In this document: piece after piece, positions 26,947 through 35,326 of the stretch | How positions within the stretch are numbered: position 1 is the first letter of the stretch | Layout of the letters: the number at the start of each line of letters is the position of its first letter | Assembly: GCF_014640315.1 (NCBI RefSeq) | Contig: NZ_BMGS01000005.1 | Coordinates: forward strand, 62,001-126,000 | Length of the DNA: 64,000 bases | Reading direction: 5' to 3' | DNA from: Hymenobacter glacieicola | Lineage (GTDB): Bacteria; Bacteroidota; Bacteroidia; Cytophagales; Hymenobacteraceae | Program-made: the position numbers and the translations under genes | The notes under the pieces: model-generated | The model's database searches: none | What the model was told of the DNA's origin: nothing | What the model saw: only the letters and a program-made list of their open reading frames with translations

Positions 26947-28785
26947 CTATTTCACTACCTCCACCGGCAAGCGTAGGCGCACGGGCCAGTCGCGGTAGTC
27001 TTTGCTGATGAGGCTGACCTCGAAGGTGTAGTGGCCCGGCTGGCGCGGCGCCTGCAGCGGCACGGTTTGCGTCCAGGGCTGCCAGACGTCAACTTCCAGG
27101 GCTACTTCCATGGGGTTCGTGTCGGAGGGCCAGTCGTGTGACTTGTAAAATGCCGTGCGCAGCAGGGTAGGATGGGGAACCCGCGTGCCCGAGTGCAGGG
27201 GTTGCGCGGCCGCGGGTACGTCTATCAGCACCTGTACCGTTTGCTGGCGGCCGGCCCGCCACGTAGTTGGCACCATGCCCGGCAACGATAATTTCACCTG
27301 CTGATGTGCGGCAATGTAGGGGCGTAGGGCCGCCGTATCGAGTGGGGGTAGGGTGTTGAGGACGCGGTAAACGGCAGCCTTGGGAAAACGGCAGTAGGCA
27401 GCGGGTAAGTCGGCCGTGTTCATGGTTTCAAAGGGCCCCAGCAGCACGCCTGGGCGCGAGCCAGCCTCGGCCAGCTGATCAATATCCCAGCCCACTCGCA
27501 CGGTCTGCACCGAATCGGGGCTGTGCCGGGCGCTAACCATCATGGTTTCACTAGCCGATGCCCACCAGGGCCAGCCGGCCCGCAGGCGGTGCGGGTCCAC
27601 ATTGTCGGGGTACATAATGAACTTCCGCTCCGGAAACCGGCTGGTATAAGTCAGCAAGTGACTGAGCCACTGCTGATACGCCGTGTACGGCACGTGGCGG
27701 TACCACACCAGCCCAAGCCGGGCCACCAGCACCACCGCCAGCAAGGAAGCCACCAGTACGGGGCCGCGCCCGTTCCAGCTGCGCTCCAGGGCCGGTAGCA
27801 GCTCCAGAGCAAAGGGAACCGCCACGAAAAGCGTAAGCGGCAGGTACAGGTTTTCCAGGTACGTAGCCTCGGTGTAGCCGGGGTTCGAGACGTTGATAAT
27901 AAAGGTGTAGCCCGCCACAAAGCCCCACATCAGCCCCAGCCGGAGCCAGGCCAGCCAAGTGCGCTGCCGAACGTACAACACCGTAAGCGCCAGCAGCAGC
28001 AGAGGCAAGGCCAGGAAACCGTGGGTGCACAGCTGCCAGAAAGTATCGAAGCTGCCGATGGCCAGGTAGTTCGGGAAGTACTTGACCAGGTTGGGCGTGA
28101 AAGTCATGTGGGTCGCCTCATACGAACCGGGCGGAATAAGCATGGCGCGCAGCTGGTACATACCCAGGGCCAGGGCCAACATGCCGTAGTACGCCCAATC
28201 CCGAAACCGACGGTTCAGCAGCCAATCGTAAGCCCAAAGGAAGAGGAACGGCAGAATAATAAGGGGGTGCCCGAAGATAAAAACCGGCACCAGCGCCGCC
28301 AGGGCCAGAGTGCTAAACCGCAGTTGCAGAGGAGCTTGCCGGGCCACTCCGGCGTAAAACAGCAGCAGTGCCGCCAGGCCCTGGGGCAGCTCCGACTGCG
28401 CCCAGTAGAAAGTTCGGGACGCCAGCAGCACGTAGAGCAGGGCCACAACGAGGGCCACCTGCTCGTTGCGAAACCAGTAGGCGCAGGCCAGGAAAACCGC
28501 CAGGTAGTACAGAATGAACACCACTGAGTACAGCCGTAGCACGGCATTCAGCGGCAGCCCGGCTTTCAGGGCCAGCAGCGTGGGTAGCTGCGTGACAATG
28601 GCCACGAAGCGCCGGTTCTGCACGAAAAGCGCCTTGTCTTTCAGGTAGATAAACAAGTGGTAGGCCAAGTCGTAGTAGGCCGCCCGCTCCAGGTAGAAAT
28701 GCCAGGCAAACAGCAGCAGAACCAGCATGGTAGCCAACGCCAGGCGCAGCGGCCACCGGGTGGCGTATTGTTTAGAAAGGAGCAT
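26947..28785 (-). CDS. Polytopic membrane protein, GT-C-like (second)
   Basis: 612 residues from the ATG at 28785 (MLLSKQYATRWPL); a longer frame to 28884 adds a non-hydrophobic leader. About 10-11 membrane helices in the first 400 residues (LALATMLVLLLFAWHFYL, LYSVVFILYYLAVFLACAYW, and others). Loop 1 has YYDLAYHLFIYLKD, an acidic residue after the first helix as in GT-C enzymes. The last 200 residues are extracytoplasmic, ending in a beta-rich part (PGHYTFEVSLISKDYRDWPVRLRLPVEVV). Upstream of it, 65 bases away on the same strand, is the GT2 at 28851, so the pair repeats the arrangement of 24404/22056. Substrates unknown. Confidence 0.65.
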   Translation of the reverse strand: MLLSKQYATRWPLRLALATMLVLLLFAWHFYLERAAYYDLAYHLFIYLKDKALFVQNRRFVAIVTQLPTLLALKAGLPLNAVLRLYSVVFILYYLAVFLACAYWFRNEQVALVVALLYVLLASRTFYWAQSELPQGLAALLLFYAGVARQAPLQLRFSTLALAALVPVFIFGHPLIILPFLFLWAYDWLLNRRFRDWAYYGMLALALGMYQLRAMLIPPGSYEATHMTFTPNLVKYFPNYLAIGSFDTFWQLCTHGFLALPLLLLALTVLYVRQRTWLAWLRLGLMWGFVAGYTFIINVSNPGYTEATYLENLYLPLTLFVAVPFALELLPALERSWNGRGPVLVASLLAVVLVARLGLVWYRHVPYTAYQQWLSHLLTYTSRFPERKFIMYPDNVDPHRLRAGWPWWASASETMMVSARHSPDSVQTVRVGWDIDQLAEAGSRPGVLLGPFETMNTADLPAAYCRFPKAAVYRVLNTLPPLDTAALRPYIAAHQQVKLSLPGMVPTTWRAGRQQTVQVLIDVPAAAQPLHSGTRVPHPTLLRTAFYKSHDWPSDTNPMEVALEVDVWQPWTQTVPLQAPRQPGHYTFEVSLISKDYRDWPVRLRLPVEVVK

Positions 28786-28850
28786 AGTTGGGAGGGAAAG
28801 GGCGCGTGGTAGTAGCCCCCGATAAGGAAGAAACCGGTTTCGCCAGCCGC

Positions 28851-29576
28851 CTAACGGGCCAGCAGCCCGTACTTCAGGATGCAATATATGGCCCGGAACC
28901 CGTCGCGCCAGCCGATTTTCTTGCCCTCGGCGTAGGTGCGGCCGTAGTAGCTGATGCCAACTTCGTAGATGCGCACGTTCGGTACCCGCGCTATTTTGGC
29001 CGTTACTTCGGGCTCAAAGCCAAAGCGCTTTTCCTCTAGCGGCAAGCCCTGAATAAGGTCGCGGCGGAACAGCTTGTAGCAAGTTTCCATGTCGGTCAGG
29101 TTCAGATCGGTCACCATGTTCGAGAGGAAGGTGAGCAGCCCGTTGCCGATGCTGTGCCAGAAGAACAGGATGCGGTGGGGCCGGCCCCCCATAAAACGGG
29201 AGCCAAACACGACATCGGCCATACCCCGCAGAATGGGCCGGATGAGCAGGTTATACTCCTGCGGGTCGTACTCCAAATCGGCATCCTGAATAATTACGTA
29301 CTCGCCGGTCGCCTCCCGGATGCCGGTGTGCAGGGCCGCGCCTTTTCCCTGGTTTACGCGGTGGCGCAGCAGCCGCAGGCCCAGGGCGGGGTAGCGGGCG
29401 GCGTAGGCCTCAATTACCGCCGCCGAGTTGTCGGAGGAGCAGTCATCGACCAGAATAATTTCCTTTCCAATGGTATTGATCAGCTCCAGCTCGCGCAGCA
29501 CATCAAGAATCTGGTGGATGGTGCGGGCCTCGTTATAAACCGGAATGATGATAGAAAGCGTACGGAAGGGTACCAA
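28851..29576 (-). CDS. GT2 glycosyltransferase, soluble dolichyl-phosphate-sugar synthase-like
   Basis: 241 residues with a TTG start at 29576; there is no in-frame ATG near the conserved start [14 protein letters not shown], and a TATCTTTG box lies 30 bases upstream, which supports this start. GT-A motifs: [58 protein letters not shown]. This is the DPM1/DPG-synthase branch without C-terminal helices. Expected role: sugar transfer from a nucleotide donor to polyprenyl phosphate. It precedes a GT-C-like gene on the same strand. Confidence 0.9.
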   Translation of the reverse strand: MVPFRTLSIIIPVYNEARTIHQILDVLRELELINTIGKEIILVDDCSSDNSAAVIEAYAARYPALGLRLLRHRVNQGKGAALHTGIREATGEYVIIQDADLEYDPQEYNLLIRPILRGMADVVFGSRFMGGRPHRILFFWHSIGNGLLTFLSNMVTDLNLTDMETCYKLFRRDLIQGLPLEEKRFGFEPEVTAKIARVPNVRIYEVGISYYGRTYAEGKKIGWRDGFRAIYCILKYGLLAR

Positions 29577-29605
29577 ATGCAGGAGCGTTAAAGGTCAAGA
29601 ACAGC

Positions 29606-29613
29606 CAAAGATA
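29606..29613 (-). promoter_or_regulatory. Candidate -7 element for the GT2 at 28851
   Basis: On the minus strand TATCTTTG, full match to TAnnTTTG, 30 bases before the TTG start. Confidence 0.6.
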
Positions 29614-29696
29614 TTGGTGAGACCCGGAAACCAGGGCTCGGGCGCGCCCCGGCCCCGGCGGCTGACCTTATGCGTGCAGGGTTCAGGCTGCTCGGG

Positions 29697-30482
29697 CTAC
29701 AGGCTGCTGGTGCGCCCCCCGTCCACGGGTACGTTGATGCCCGTGATGTAGGCGGCGGCCTCCGAGGCCAGAAAAGCCACGGCTGCCGCTACCTCCCGGG
29801 CCTGCCCGAACCGCCCGGCCGGGATGCCCCGCAGCATGGCCGCTTCCACCTCCGCGGTGGTCTGGCCCGTCTGTTCTACCTTCTTGGCAATGAGGGAAGT
29901 ATGGCGCTGCGTGACGGTGGCGCCGGGCAGCACGTTGTTCACGGTGATGCCGTCGGCGGCCAGCTCGTTGGCCAGGGTTTTGGCCCAGTTACCCACGGCC
30001 CCCCGGATGGTGTTCGACACGCCCAGGCCCGGCAGCGGCTGCTTCACGGAGGTGCTGATGATGTTGATGATGCGCCCCCAGCCGCGCTGGCGCATGCCCG
30101 GCACCAGGGCCTGGGCCAGCAGGTGGTTGCACACCACGTGTTGCTCAAACGCCGCCCGAAACGCCTCCACCGGCGCCTCCAGAATGGGTCCGCCGGCCGG
30201 CCCGCCCGTGTTGTTGACCAGAATATCGAAGCCGTAGGGCGCCTGCTCCAGGTATTCCTGAACGCGTTGAGCCAAGGTAGCGGGCGAGCTGAAATCGGCC
30301 ACGATAAAAGTGTGCGGTAGCTGGGCCGGCGTGGGCAAGGTGGCCACTACCTCGCGCAGGGCGGTTTCGTTGCGGGCCACCAGCGTGAGGGTGGCACCGC
30401 GCCGGGCCAGCTCCTTGGCCACGGCCCGGCCAATTCCTTGGGTGCTGCCGCCCACCAGGGCGCGACGGGAAAGTAAGTCCAT
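29697..30482 (-). CDS. SDR-family protein lacking the catalytic Tyr and Lys
   Basis: 261 residues from the ATG at 30482 (MDLLSRRALVGG). Rossmann nucleotide site GGSTQGIGRAVAKELARRGA (residues 11-30) and NNTGGP near 90 as in FabG-like SDRs. The tetrad Ser is at 143, but the position 13 residues later, normally Tyr, is Ser156, and the one 17 later, normally Lys, is Arg160 (VSNTIR). This matches a described BKR-like SDR subgroup with an altered tetrad. It is divergent from haaO, 147 bases away, so a link to the kynurenine pathway is likely, but the reaction is unknown and it may not be an oxidoreductase. Confidence 0.88.
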   Translation of the reverse strand: MDLLSRRALVGGSTQGIGRAVAKELARRGATLTLVARNETALREVVATLPTPAQLPHTFIVADFSSPATLAQRVQEYLEQAPYGFDILVNNTGGPAGGPILEAPVEAFRAAFEQHVVCNHLLAQALVPGMRQRGWGRIINIISTSVKQPLPGLGVSNTIRGAVGNWAKTLANELAADGITVNNVLPGATVTQRHTSLIAKKVEQTGQTTAEVEAAMLRGIPAGRFGQAREVAAAVAFLASEAAAYITGINVPVDGGRTSSL

Positions 30483-30628
30483 TGGGGAAGGGGGTAGGGA
30501 ATACGGAAAAGACAAGGGCTACCCGCCAAATATGCAGGCAAAGTCGGTAGACCCGATACGCGGGATTGTCGTTATTTGCCGGTACGCACCCGTTGCCTAC
30601 TCACGTCTTCACCCCAGCACTTCGCCTT

Positions 30629-31159
30629 ATGATTCGGCCTTTCAACTTTCAGCAGTGGATTGAGGAGCACCGTCACCTGCTCAAGCCGCCCGTTGGTAAC
30701 CAGCAGGTATTCAAGGATAACAAAGATTTTATTGTGATGGTGGTGGGCGGCCCCAACGCCCGCAAAGACTACCACGTGGACGAGGGCGAGGAGCTGTTCC
30801 TGCAGCTGGAGGGCGACATGGTGGTGAAGGTCATTGAGGATGGCAAGCCCGTCGACATTGAAATTAAAGCCGGCAGCATGTTCCTGCTGCCCGCCGGCGT
30901 GCCCCACTCCCCGCGCCGCCCGGCCGGTTCCGTGGGCTTGGTGCTGGAGCGCTACCGCACCCCCGGCGAGCTGGACGGCTTCCAGTGGTACTGCGAAAAC
31001 TGCGGCCACAAGCTCCACGAGGAATTTGCCGAAATCACCGACATCGTAGCCCAGCTGCCACCCATCATGAACCGCTTCTGGGCTTCCGATACGCTGCGCA
31101 CCTGCCCGGTGTGCGGTACTTACATGGAAGCGCCCCCCAAGGCCGCCCCCGCCGAATAA
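30629..31159 (+). CDS. haaO: 3-hydroxyanthranilate 3,4-dioxygenase
   Basis: 176 residues from the ATG at 30629 ([10 protein letters not shown]). Cupin dioxygenase with Fe(II) ligands His49, Glu55 and His93 ([17 protein letters not shown]) and substrate-binding Arg45, Arg97 and Glu107 by comparison with the studied bacterial enzyme. The C-terminal rubredoxin-like site is present: Cys122/125 and Cys159/162. Reaction: ring opening of 3-hydroxyanthranilate to 2-amino-3-carboxymuconate semialdehyde. Followed after 20 bases by the ACMSD gene that consumes the product. Confidence 0.97.
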   Translation: MIRPFNFQQWIEEHRHLLKPPVGNQQVFKDNKDFIVMVVGGPNARKDYHVDEGEELFLQLEGDMVVKVIEDGKPVDIEIKAGSMFLLPAGVPHSPRRPAGSVGLVLERYRTPGELDGFQWYCENCGHKLHEEFAEITDIVAQLPPIMNRFWASDTLRTCPVCGTYMEAPPKAAPAE

Positions 31160-31179
31160 CCTGTTGCCCCGCCCCCGCC

Positions 31180-32190
31180 GTGCTAACTATTGACATTCAC
31201 ACGCATATCCTGCCCGAGCGGTGGCCTGACCTGCGGGAGCGGTACGGGTACGGGGGCTTTGTGCGGCTGGAGCACCACCGGCCCTGCTGCGCCCGCATGA
31301 TGCAGGACGACCGGTTTTTCCGGGAGGTGCAGGACAACTGCTGGGACCCGGAGGTGCGCCTGCGCGAGTACGACCAGTTCGGGACCCAAGTACAGGTGCT
31401 CAGCACCGTGCCCGTGATGTTCAGCTACTGGGCCCGCCCCCTCGATACGCTGGATTTGAGCCAGCTGCTCAACGACCACATTGCCGACGTGGTGCGGCGC
31501 TACCCTACCCGTTTCGTAGGGCTGGGTACCCTGCCCCTGCAGGCCCCCGATCTGGCCATCCGGGAGTTAGAGCGGTGCATGAAAATCGGGCTGGCCGGGG
31601 TGCAGATTGGCTCCCACGTCAACGACTGGAACCTGGATGCCCCGGAGCTATTTCCGGTGTTTCAGGCCGCGGAGGAGCTGGGTGCCTGCGTGTTCATTCA
31701 TCCCTGGGACATGATGGGCCAGCAGCAGATGCCCAAGTACTGGCTGCCCTGGCTGGTGGGCATGCCTGCCGAAAGTACCCGTGCCCTCTGCTCCCTGGTG
31801 TTTGGGGGCGTGCTGGAGCGGCTGCCGCGCCTGCGGGTGGCGGTGGCCCACGGCGGCGGCACCTTTGCTACCACCATCGGGCGCATCGGCCACGGCTTCG
31901 AGGTGCGGCCCGACCTGTGCGCCGTCGATAACCCGGTGCACCCGCGCGAGTATCTGGGCCGCTTCTGGGTTGATTCCCTGGTTCACGACCCGCGCCTGCT
32001 CGACTACCTGGCCCAAACCATCGGGCCCGATAAAATCACCCTCGGCACCGACTACCCCTTCCCCCTGGGTGAAGCCGTGCCCGGTGAGCTGATCCGTTCC
32101 TTATCTTATCCTGAGGACGTAAAAGCCCGGATGCTGGGCCAGAATGCCCTGGACTGGCTGGGATTGGAAGCGTCCCGTTTCAATCGGTGA
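31180..32190 (+). CDS. 2-amino-3-carboxymuconate-6-semialdehyde decarboxylase
   Basis: 336 residues from the GTG at 31180 ([13 protein letters not shown]); the frame is open further upstream inside haaO but only this start gives the family's length, the same as human ACMSD. Amidohydrolase zinc site: His7 and His9 in DIHTH, His174 in FIHPWD, Asp291 in GTDYPFP; the last two fall at the same numbers as in the human enzyme. [10 protein letters not shown] is also conserved. Reaction: decarboxylation to 2-aminomuconate semialdehyde, diverting flow from quinolinate and NAD. Co-transcribed with haaO. Confidence 0.95.
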   Translation: MLTIDIHTHILPERWPDLRERYGYGGFVRLEHHRPCCARMMQDDRFFREVQDNCWDPEVRLREYDQFGTQVQVLSTVPVMFSYWARPLDTLDLSQLLNDHIADVVRRYPTRFVGLGTLPLQAPDLAIRELERCMKIGLAGVQIGSHVNDWNLDAPELFPVFQAAEELGACVFIHPWDMMGQQQMPKYWLPWLVGMPAESTRALCSLVFGGVLERLPRLRVAVAHGGGTFATTIGRIGHGFEVRPDLCAVDNPVHPREYLGRFWVDSLVHDPRLLDYLAQTIGPDKITLGTDYPFPLGEAVPGELIRSLSYPEDVKARMLGQNALDWLGLEASRFNR

Positions 32191-32296
32191 GATGATGATT
32201 TAGTGAGTTGCCTACGCCTGAGTTTCTACCAAGCTGTCAGGGCGAGGAGGCACGCGTCGCCATTCTTTCCCTCTTCTGTGGCCAGCTTAATAACAT

Positions 32297-32334
32297 GACA
32301 AGCCCTTGATGTGGGGTTGCGTCAAGGGCTTGTC
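32297..32334. terminator. Terminator after ACMSD gene
   Basis: 13-bp perfect stem (32297-32309 with 32322-32334) followed by CTGTTT; 107 bases past the ACMSD stop. Confidence 0.75.
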
Positions 32335-32346
32335 CTGTTTCAGGAC

Positions 32347-32368
32347 GGAGAGCGTCGCGACGCTCGCC
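32347..32368. repeat. 22-bp near-perfect palindrome upstream of kynU
   Basis: The centre GAGCGTCGCGACGCTC at 32350-32365 is a perfect 16-bp palindrome; the flanks extend it with one mismatched pair. It sits about 50 bases upstream of the candidate kynU -7 element. It may be an operator or a dispersed palindromic repeat. Confidence 0.6.
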
Positions 32369-32413
32369 ATGGCACCAACTCACAATTTCACCACTTCACA
32401 ACTTCACCGCTGG

Positions 32414-32421
32414 TATCTTTA
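32414..32421 (+). promoter_or_regulatory. Candidate -7 element for kynU
   Basis: TATCTTTA, one mismatch to TAnnTTTG, 6 bases before the ATG, which implies a very short leader or leaderless transcript. The stretch before it (32378-32408) is an irregular repeat of TTCACNAC. Confidence 0.4.
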
Positions 32422-32427
32422 CTGCCG

Positions 32428-33708
32428 ATGACCTTCGAACCCACCCTCGACTTCGCCCGCCAACTTGATGCGCAGGACCCGCTGCGCGACTTCCGCCAGC
32501 AATTCCTGATTCCGCCCGCGCCCAACGGGGAGGAGTGCCTGTATTTCTGCGGTAACTCCCTGGGTCTGCAGCCGCGCACGGCCCGCGCCGCCGCCGAGCA
32601 GCAGTTTCAGAACTGGCAGCAGCTGGCCGTGGAAGGACACTTCAAGGGCGAAACGCCCTGGATGCACTTTCATCAGCGCCTGGAGGCGGCTTCGGCCCGC
32701 ATTGTGGGGGCCAAGCCCGTGGAAGTAGTGGTGATGAACAACCTCACGACCAACCTGCATCTGCTGCTGATTTCCTTCTACCAGCCCACGGCTACCCGCT
32801 ACAAGGTGCTGATGGAGGGCGGCGCTTTCCCCTCTGACCAATACGCCCTGGAAAGCCAGGTGCGCATGCGAGGCCTCAACCCCGACGATACCATTGTGGA
32901 GCTGGCACCCCGGCCCGGCGAGCATACGTTGCGCACCGAAGACATTCTGGCCAAAATCGAGGAGCTGGGCGATTCGCTGGCTACCGTGCTGCTGGGCGGC
33001 ATCAACTACTACACGGGCCAGGTCTACGACATGGCCGCTATTACCCGGGCCGGCCACGCGGTGGGCGCTTTGGTGGGCTTCGATTTGGCCCACGCCGCCG
33101 GCAACATTCCCCTGCATCTGCACGACTGGGACGTGGACTTTGCCTGCTGGTGCTCCTATAAATACCTGAACTCCGGCCCCGGGGGCGTATCTGGCGCCTT
33201 CGTGCACGAGCGGTTTGCCGATCAGCCCGAGCTGGTGCGCCTGGCCGGCTGGTGGGGCTACGATGACAAGGAGCGCTTCAAGATGAAAAAGGGCTTTCGG
33301 CCCATGCGCGGGGCGGCCGGCTGGCAGCTTTCCAACGGCGCCATCCTGACGCTGGCCGTGCACGAGGCGGCCCTGGCCATCCACGAAGCCGCCGGCGGCA
33401 TGGAAGCTCTGCGCCGCAAAAGCGAGCTGCTGACGGGCTACCTGGAGTTTCTCATCACCCGCCTCAGCCTACCCAAAACCCGCCTCGAAATCATTACCCC
33501 TGCTGACCCCGCCCAGCGCGGCTGCCAACTCTCCTTGCTGGTACACCAGAATGGCCGCGACCTGTTCGAGCACCTGATGGCCGTGGGCGTTATCGGCGAC
33601 TGGCGCGAGCCCAACGTGATTCGGCTGGCCCCGGTGCCGCTCTACAATACCTTCGAGGACGTGTACCGGGTAGGGGCGGTGCTGGCCGAGTGGGCCGGCC
33701 AGGCGTAG
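32428..33708 (+). CDS. kynU: Kynureninase
   Basis: 426 residues from the ATG at 32428 (MTFEPTLDFARQLD). Fold-type I PLP enzyme: YFCGNSLGLQPR, WMHFHQRLEA, VVVMNNLTTNLHLL, VGFDLAHAAGNIPL and the Schiff-base Lys245 in CSYKYLNSGPGG; C-terminal RLAPVPLYNTFEDVYR. Reaction: hydrolysis of 3-hydroxykynurenine to 3-hydroxyanthranilate and alanine. It follows haaO-ACMSD on the same strand but a terminator lies between, and it may have its own promoter. Confidence 0.97.
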   Translation: MTFEPTLDFARQLDAQDPLRDFRQQFLIPPAPNGEECLYFCGNSLGLQPRTARAAAEQQFQNWQQLAVEGHFKGETPWMHFHQRLEAASARIVGAKPVEVVVMNNLTTNLHLLLISFYQPTATRYKVLMEGGAFPSDQYALESQVRMRGLNPDDTIVELAPRPGEHTLRTEDILAKIEELGDSLATVLLGGINYYTGQVYDMAAITRAGHAVGALVGFDLAHAAGNIPLHLHDWDVDFACWCSYKYLNSGPGGVSGAFVHERFADQPELVRLAGWWGYDDKERFKMKKGFRPMRGAAGWQLSNGAILTLAVHEAALAIHEAAGGMEALRRKSELLTGYLEFLITRLSLPKTRLEIITPADPAQRGCQLSLLVHQNGRDLFEHLMAVGVIGDWREPNVIRLAPVPLYNTFEDVYRVGAVLAEWAGQA

Positions 33709-33823
33709 CCGTTAGTAATAGAATTCGGCCCCAGTGGGGAAGTTTTTCGCTGGCAGCGGCTGTTATGCGTAGAGGGAATAGCCCGCGGGCTGTTTCAGTT
33801 TCTGAATTAAGCACTTATCCATC

Positions 33824-34504
33824 ATGGCCGAAGACTACGCGGCGAAAATGAGCCGCAAAACCGACGCCGAATTGCGCGACTACGTCGATAACCGCTACCA
33901 GTACCGGGAGGAAGCCGTGCTGGCGGCCCTGGACGAGTTGGCCCGCCGCGGCACGCCCGAGCCAAGGGCGGCCGCCTTGGCTGAGGAGCTACGCATCAGC
34001 CAGCAGGACACTAACCGCCGCGAAGCCGCCGCGCGGGAGCTAGTTGTCGAACAGGAGCAAACCCGCCGGATTGCCCGCGGGCAGGTCGACCCGGAGCTGG
34101 CGGAGGCTACCGGCCCGGCGCTGTACTCGCCGGGCACGATTACCATTTTCTCGGTGCTGTTCAGCATGTTGGCGGGCGGGTTGCTGCTGGTGCTTAATCT
34201 GCGCACGCTCCGCCGTACCGGGCCCGCCTTATTGGTAGTCGCCTTCATGATTGCGTACATGGTAGGCGGGGGCTACCTGCTGTTCTGGCTCAAGCAGCTC
34301 TATGGCGACCAGTACAACTGGCTCGGGTCGTTTTTCAATTTGCCGGCTGTGTTGCTTTACAACTTGTTTTTCTGGCCCCGCTACATTGGGCCGCAACCCT
34401 ACCGCAGCCGGTCGTGGTTGGGGCCGCTGCTAGTGTGCGGACTGATTATGCTGGCTTTTTACTACTTCGCGCTCCGCTTCAAAGGAGCTATGCCGGTGAT
34501 GTAG
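33824..34504 (+). CDS. Hypothetical membrane protein (4 predicted helices)
   Basis: 226 residues. The N-terminal 95 are charged and helical with a heptad-like region (YREEAVLAALDELARRG, REAAARELVVEQEQTRR); then four hydrophobic helices (ITIFSVLFSMLAGGLLLVL, ALLVVAFMIAYMVGGGYLLF, NLPAVLLYNLFFW, LLVCGLIMLAFYYFAL). Nine bases separate it from the AlkB-like gene, so the two are likely one operon. Function unknown. Confidence 0.75.
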   Translation: MAEDYAAKMSRKTDAELRDYVDNRYQYREEAVLAALDELARRGTPEPRAAALAEELRISQQDTNRREAAARELVVEQEQTRRIARGQVDPELAEATGPALYSPGTITIFSVLFSMLAGGLLLVLNLRTLRRTGPALLVVAFMIAYMVGGGYLLFWLKQLYGDQYNWLGSFFNLPAVLLYNLFFWPRYIGPQPYRSRSWLGPLLVCGLIMLAFYYFALRFKGAMPVM

Positions 34505-34513
34505 CCCTGCCCG

Positions 34514-35113
34514 ATGGCCTTGCTTCCCATTCGGCTACCTGCTGCCGAAGTGCTTTTCGATCCTGATTTTCTGGCTCCGCCGGCGGCCGCGGCTTTGCTG
34601 ACGGAGTTAACCGCTACCATTCCGTGGCGGCACGAGGCCATCCGGATTTTTGGCCGCGAGCTGCTACAGCCCCGCCTTACGGCCTGGCACGGCGACTCGG
34701 GCGCCAGCTACCAGTACTCTGGGCTGCAGTTGCAGCCCCAGCCCTGGACGCCCGCATTGCTTAGTCTGCGCCAGCAAGTAGAGGCTGCCGCTGGTACTGC
34801 CTTCAACAGCGTGCTGCTCAACCTTTACCGCACTGGCCAGGACAGCATGGGCTGGCACGCCGACGATGAGCCGGAGCTAGGTTCGGAACCCGTAATTGCC
34901 TCCGTGACTTTGGGGGCTACCCGCACTTTCCGGCTTAAGCCCCGCAACCCCCACCACACGCCGCACGCGCCCCTGAGTTTGCCGCTCACTGCGGGCAGCC
35001 TGCTGCTCATGCGCGGCCCTACTCAGCAACACTGGCTGCACGCCCTGCCCAAAACCACCCGTCCCGTTGGCCCCCGCCTGAACCTCACGTTCCGCCAAGT
35101 GATAGTACAATAG
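34514..35113 (+). CDS. AlkB-like Fe(II)/2-oxoglutarate-dependent dioxygenase
   Basis: 199 residues. AlkB-family core: FNSVLLNLYRTGQDSMGWHADDE with metal ligands His115 and Asp117, IASVTLGATRTFRLKP, then the second His (His176 in WLHALPK) and the Arg-containing PRLNLTFRQV that binds 2-oxoglutarate. Closest in layout to ALKBH2/3-type enzymes. Known reaction: oxidative demethylation of N-alkylated bases in DNA or RNA. Possibly coexpressed with the membrane protein before it. Confidence 0.93.
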   Translation: MALLPIRLPAAEVLFDPDFLAPPAAAALLTELTATIPWRHEAIRIFGRELLQPRLTAWHGDSGASYQYSGLQLQPQPWTPALLSLRQQVEAAAGTAFNSVLLNLYRTGQDSMGWHADDEPELGSEPVIASVTLGATRTFRLKPRNPHHTPHAPLSLPLTAGSLLLMRGPTQQHWLHALPKTTRPVGPRLNLTFRQVIVQ

Positions 35114-35151
35114 AGAGCGGTAATGGAATGGGTAGATGTGTAGTTAAGTGA

Positions 35152-35291
35152 GGCCTGGCCGCAGCCATTCGTCCACGGTTCCGCAATAAGCCTACTAACA
35201 GAACAAGCCCTTACCTCCGTGCGGGAAGTAAGGGCTTGTTCTGTTTCAGCGGGGTAACACTTTTTGAATGACGAATGGCTGCGGCTAGGCC
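35152..35291. repeat. Nested inverted repeat: 22-bp outer arms around a 17-bp terminator stem
   Basis: Outer arms 35152-35173 and 35270-35291 pair at 21 of 22 positions. The inner perfect stem is 35198-35214 with 35228-35244, followed by CTGTTT. It lies between the convergent AlkB-like and TonB receptor genes, the same layout as 2106-2257. Confidence 0.8.
35198..35244. terminator. Terminator between AlkB-like gene and TonB receptor 1
   Basis: 17-bp perfect stem with a 13-base loop; T-rich on the right. Its core ACAAGCCCTT also occurs in the terminator at 32297. Confidence 0.8.
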
Positions 35292-35326
35292 TTGTACAAC
35301 CACTCACTCAGTCCCGGCATCTCCGC

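Noticed and set aside
29697..30482. Annotation as FabG 3-oxoacyl-ACP reductase
   Set aside because: Catalytic Tyr and Lys are replaced by Ser and Arg, and the neighbours are kynurenine genes rather than fatty acid genes.
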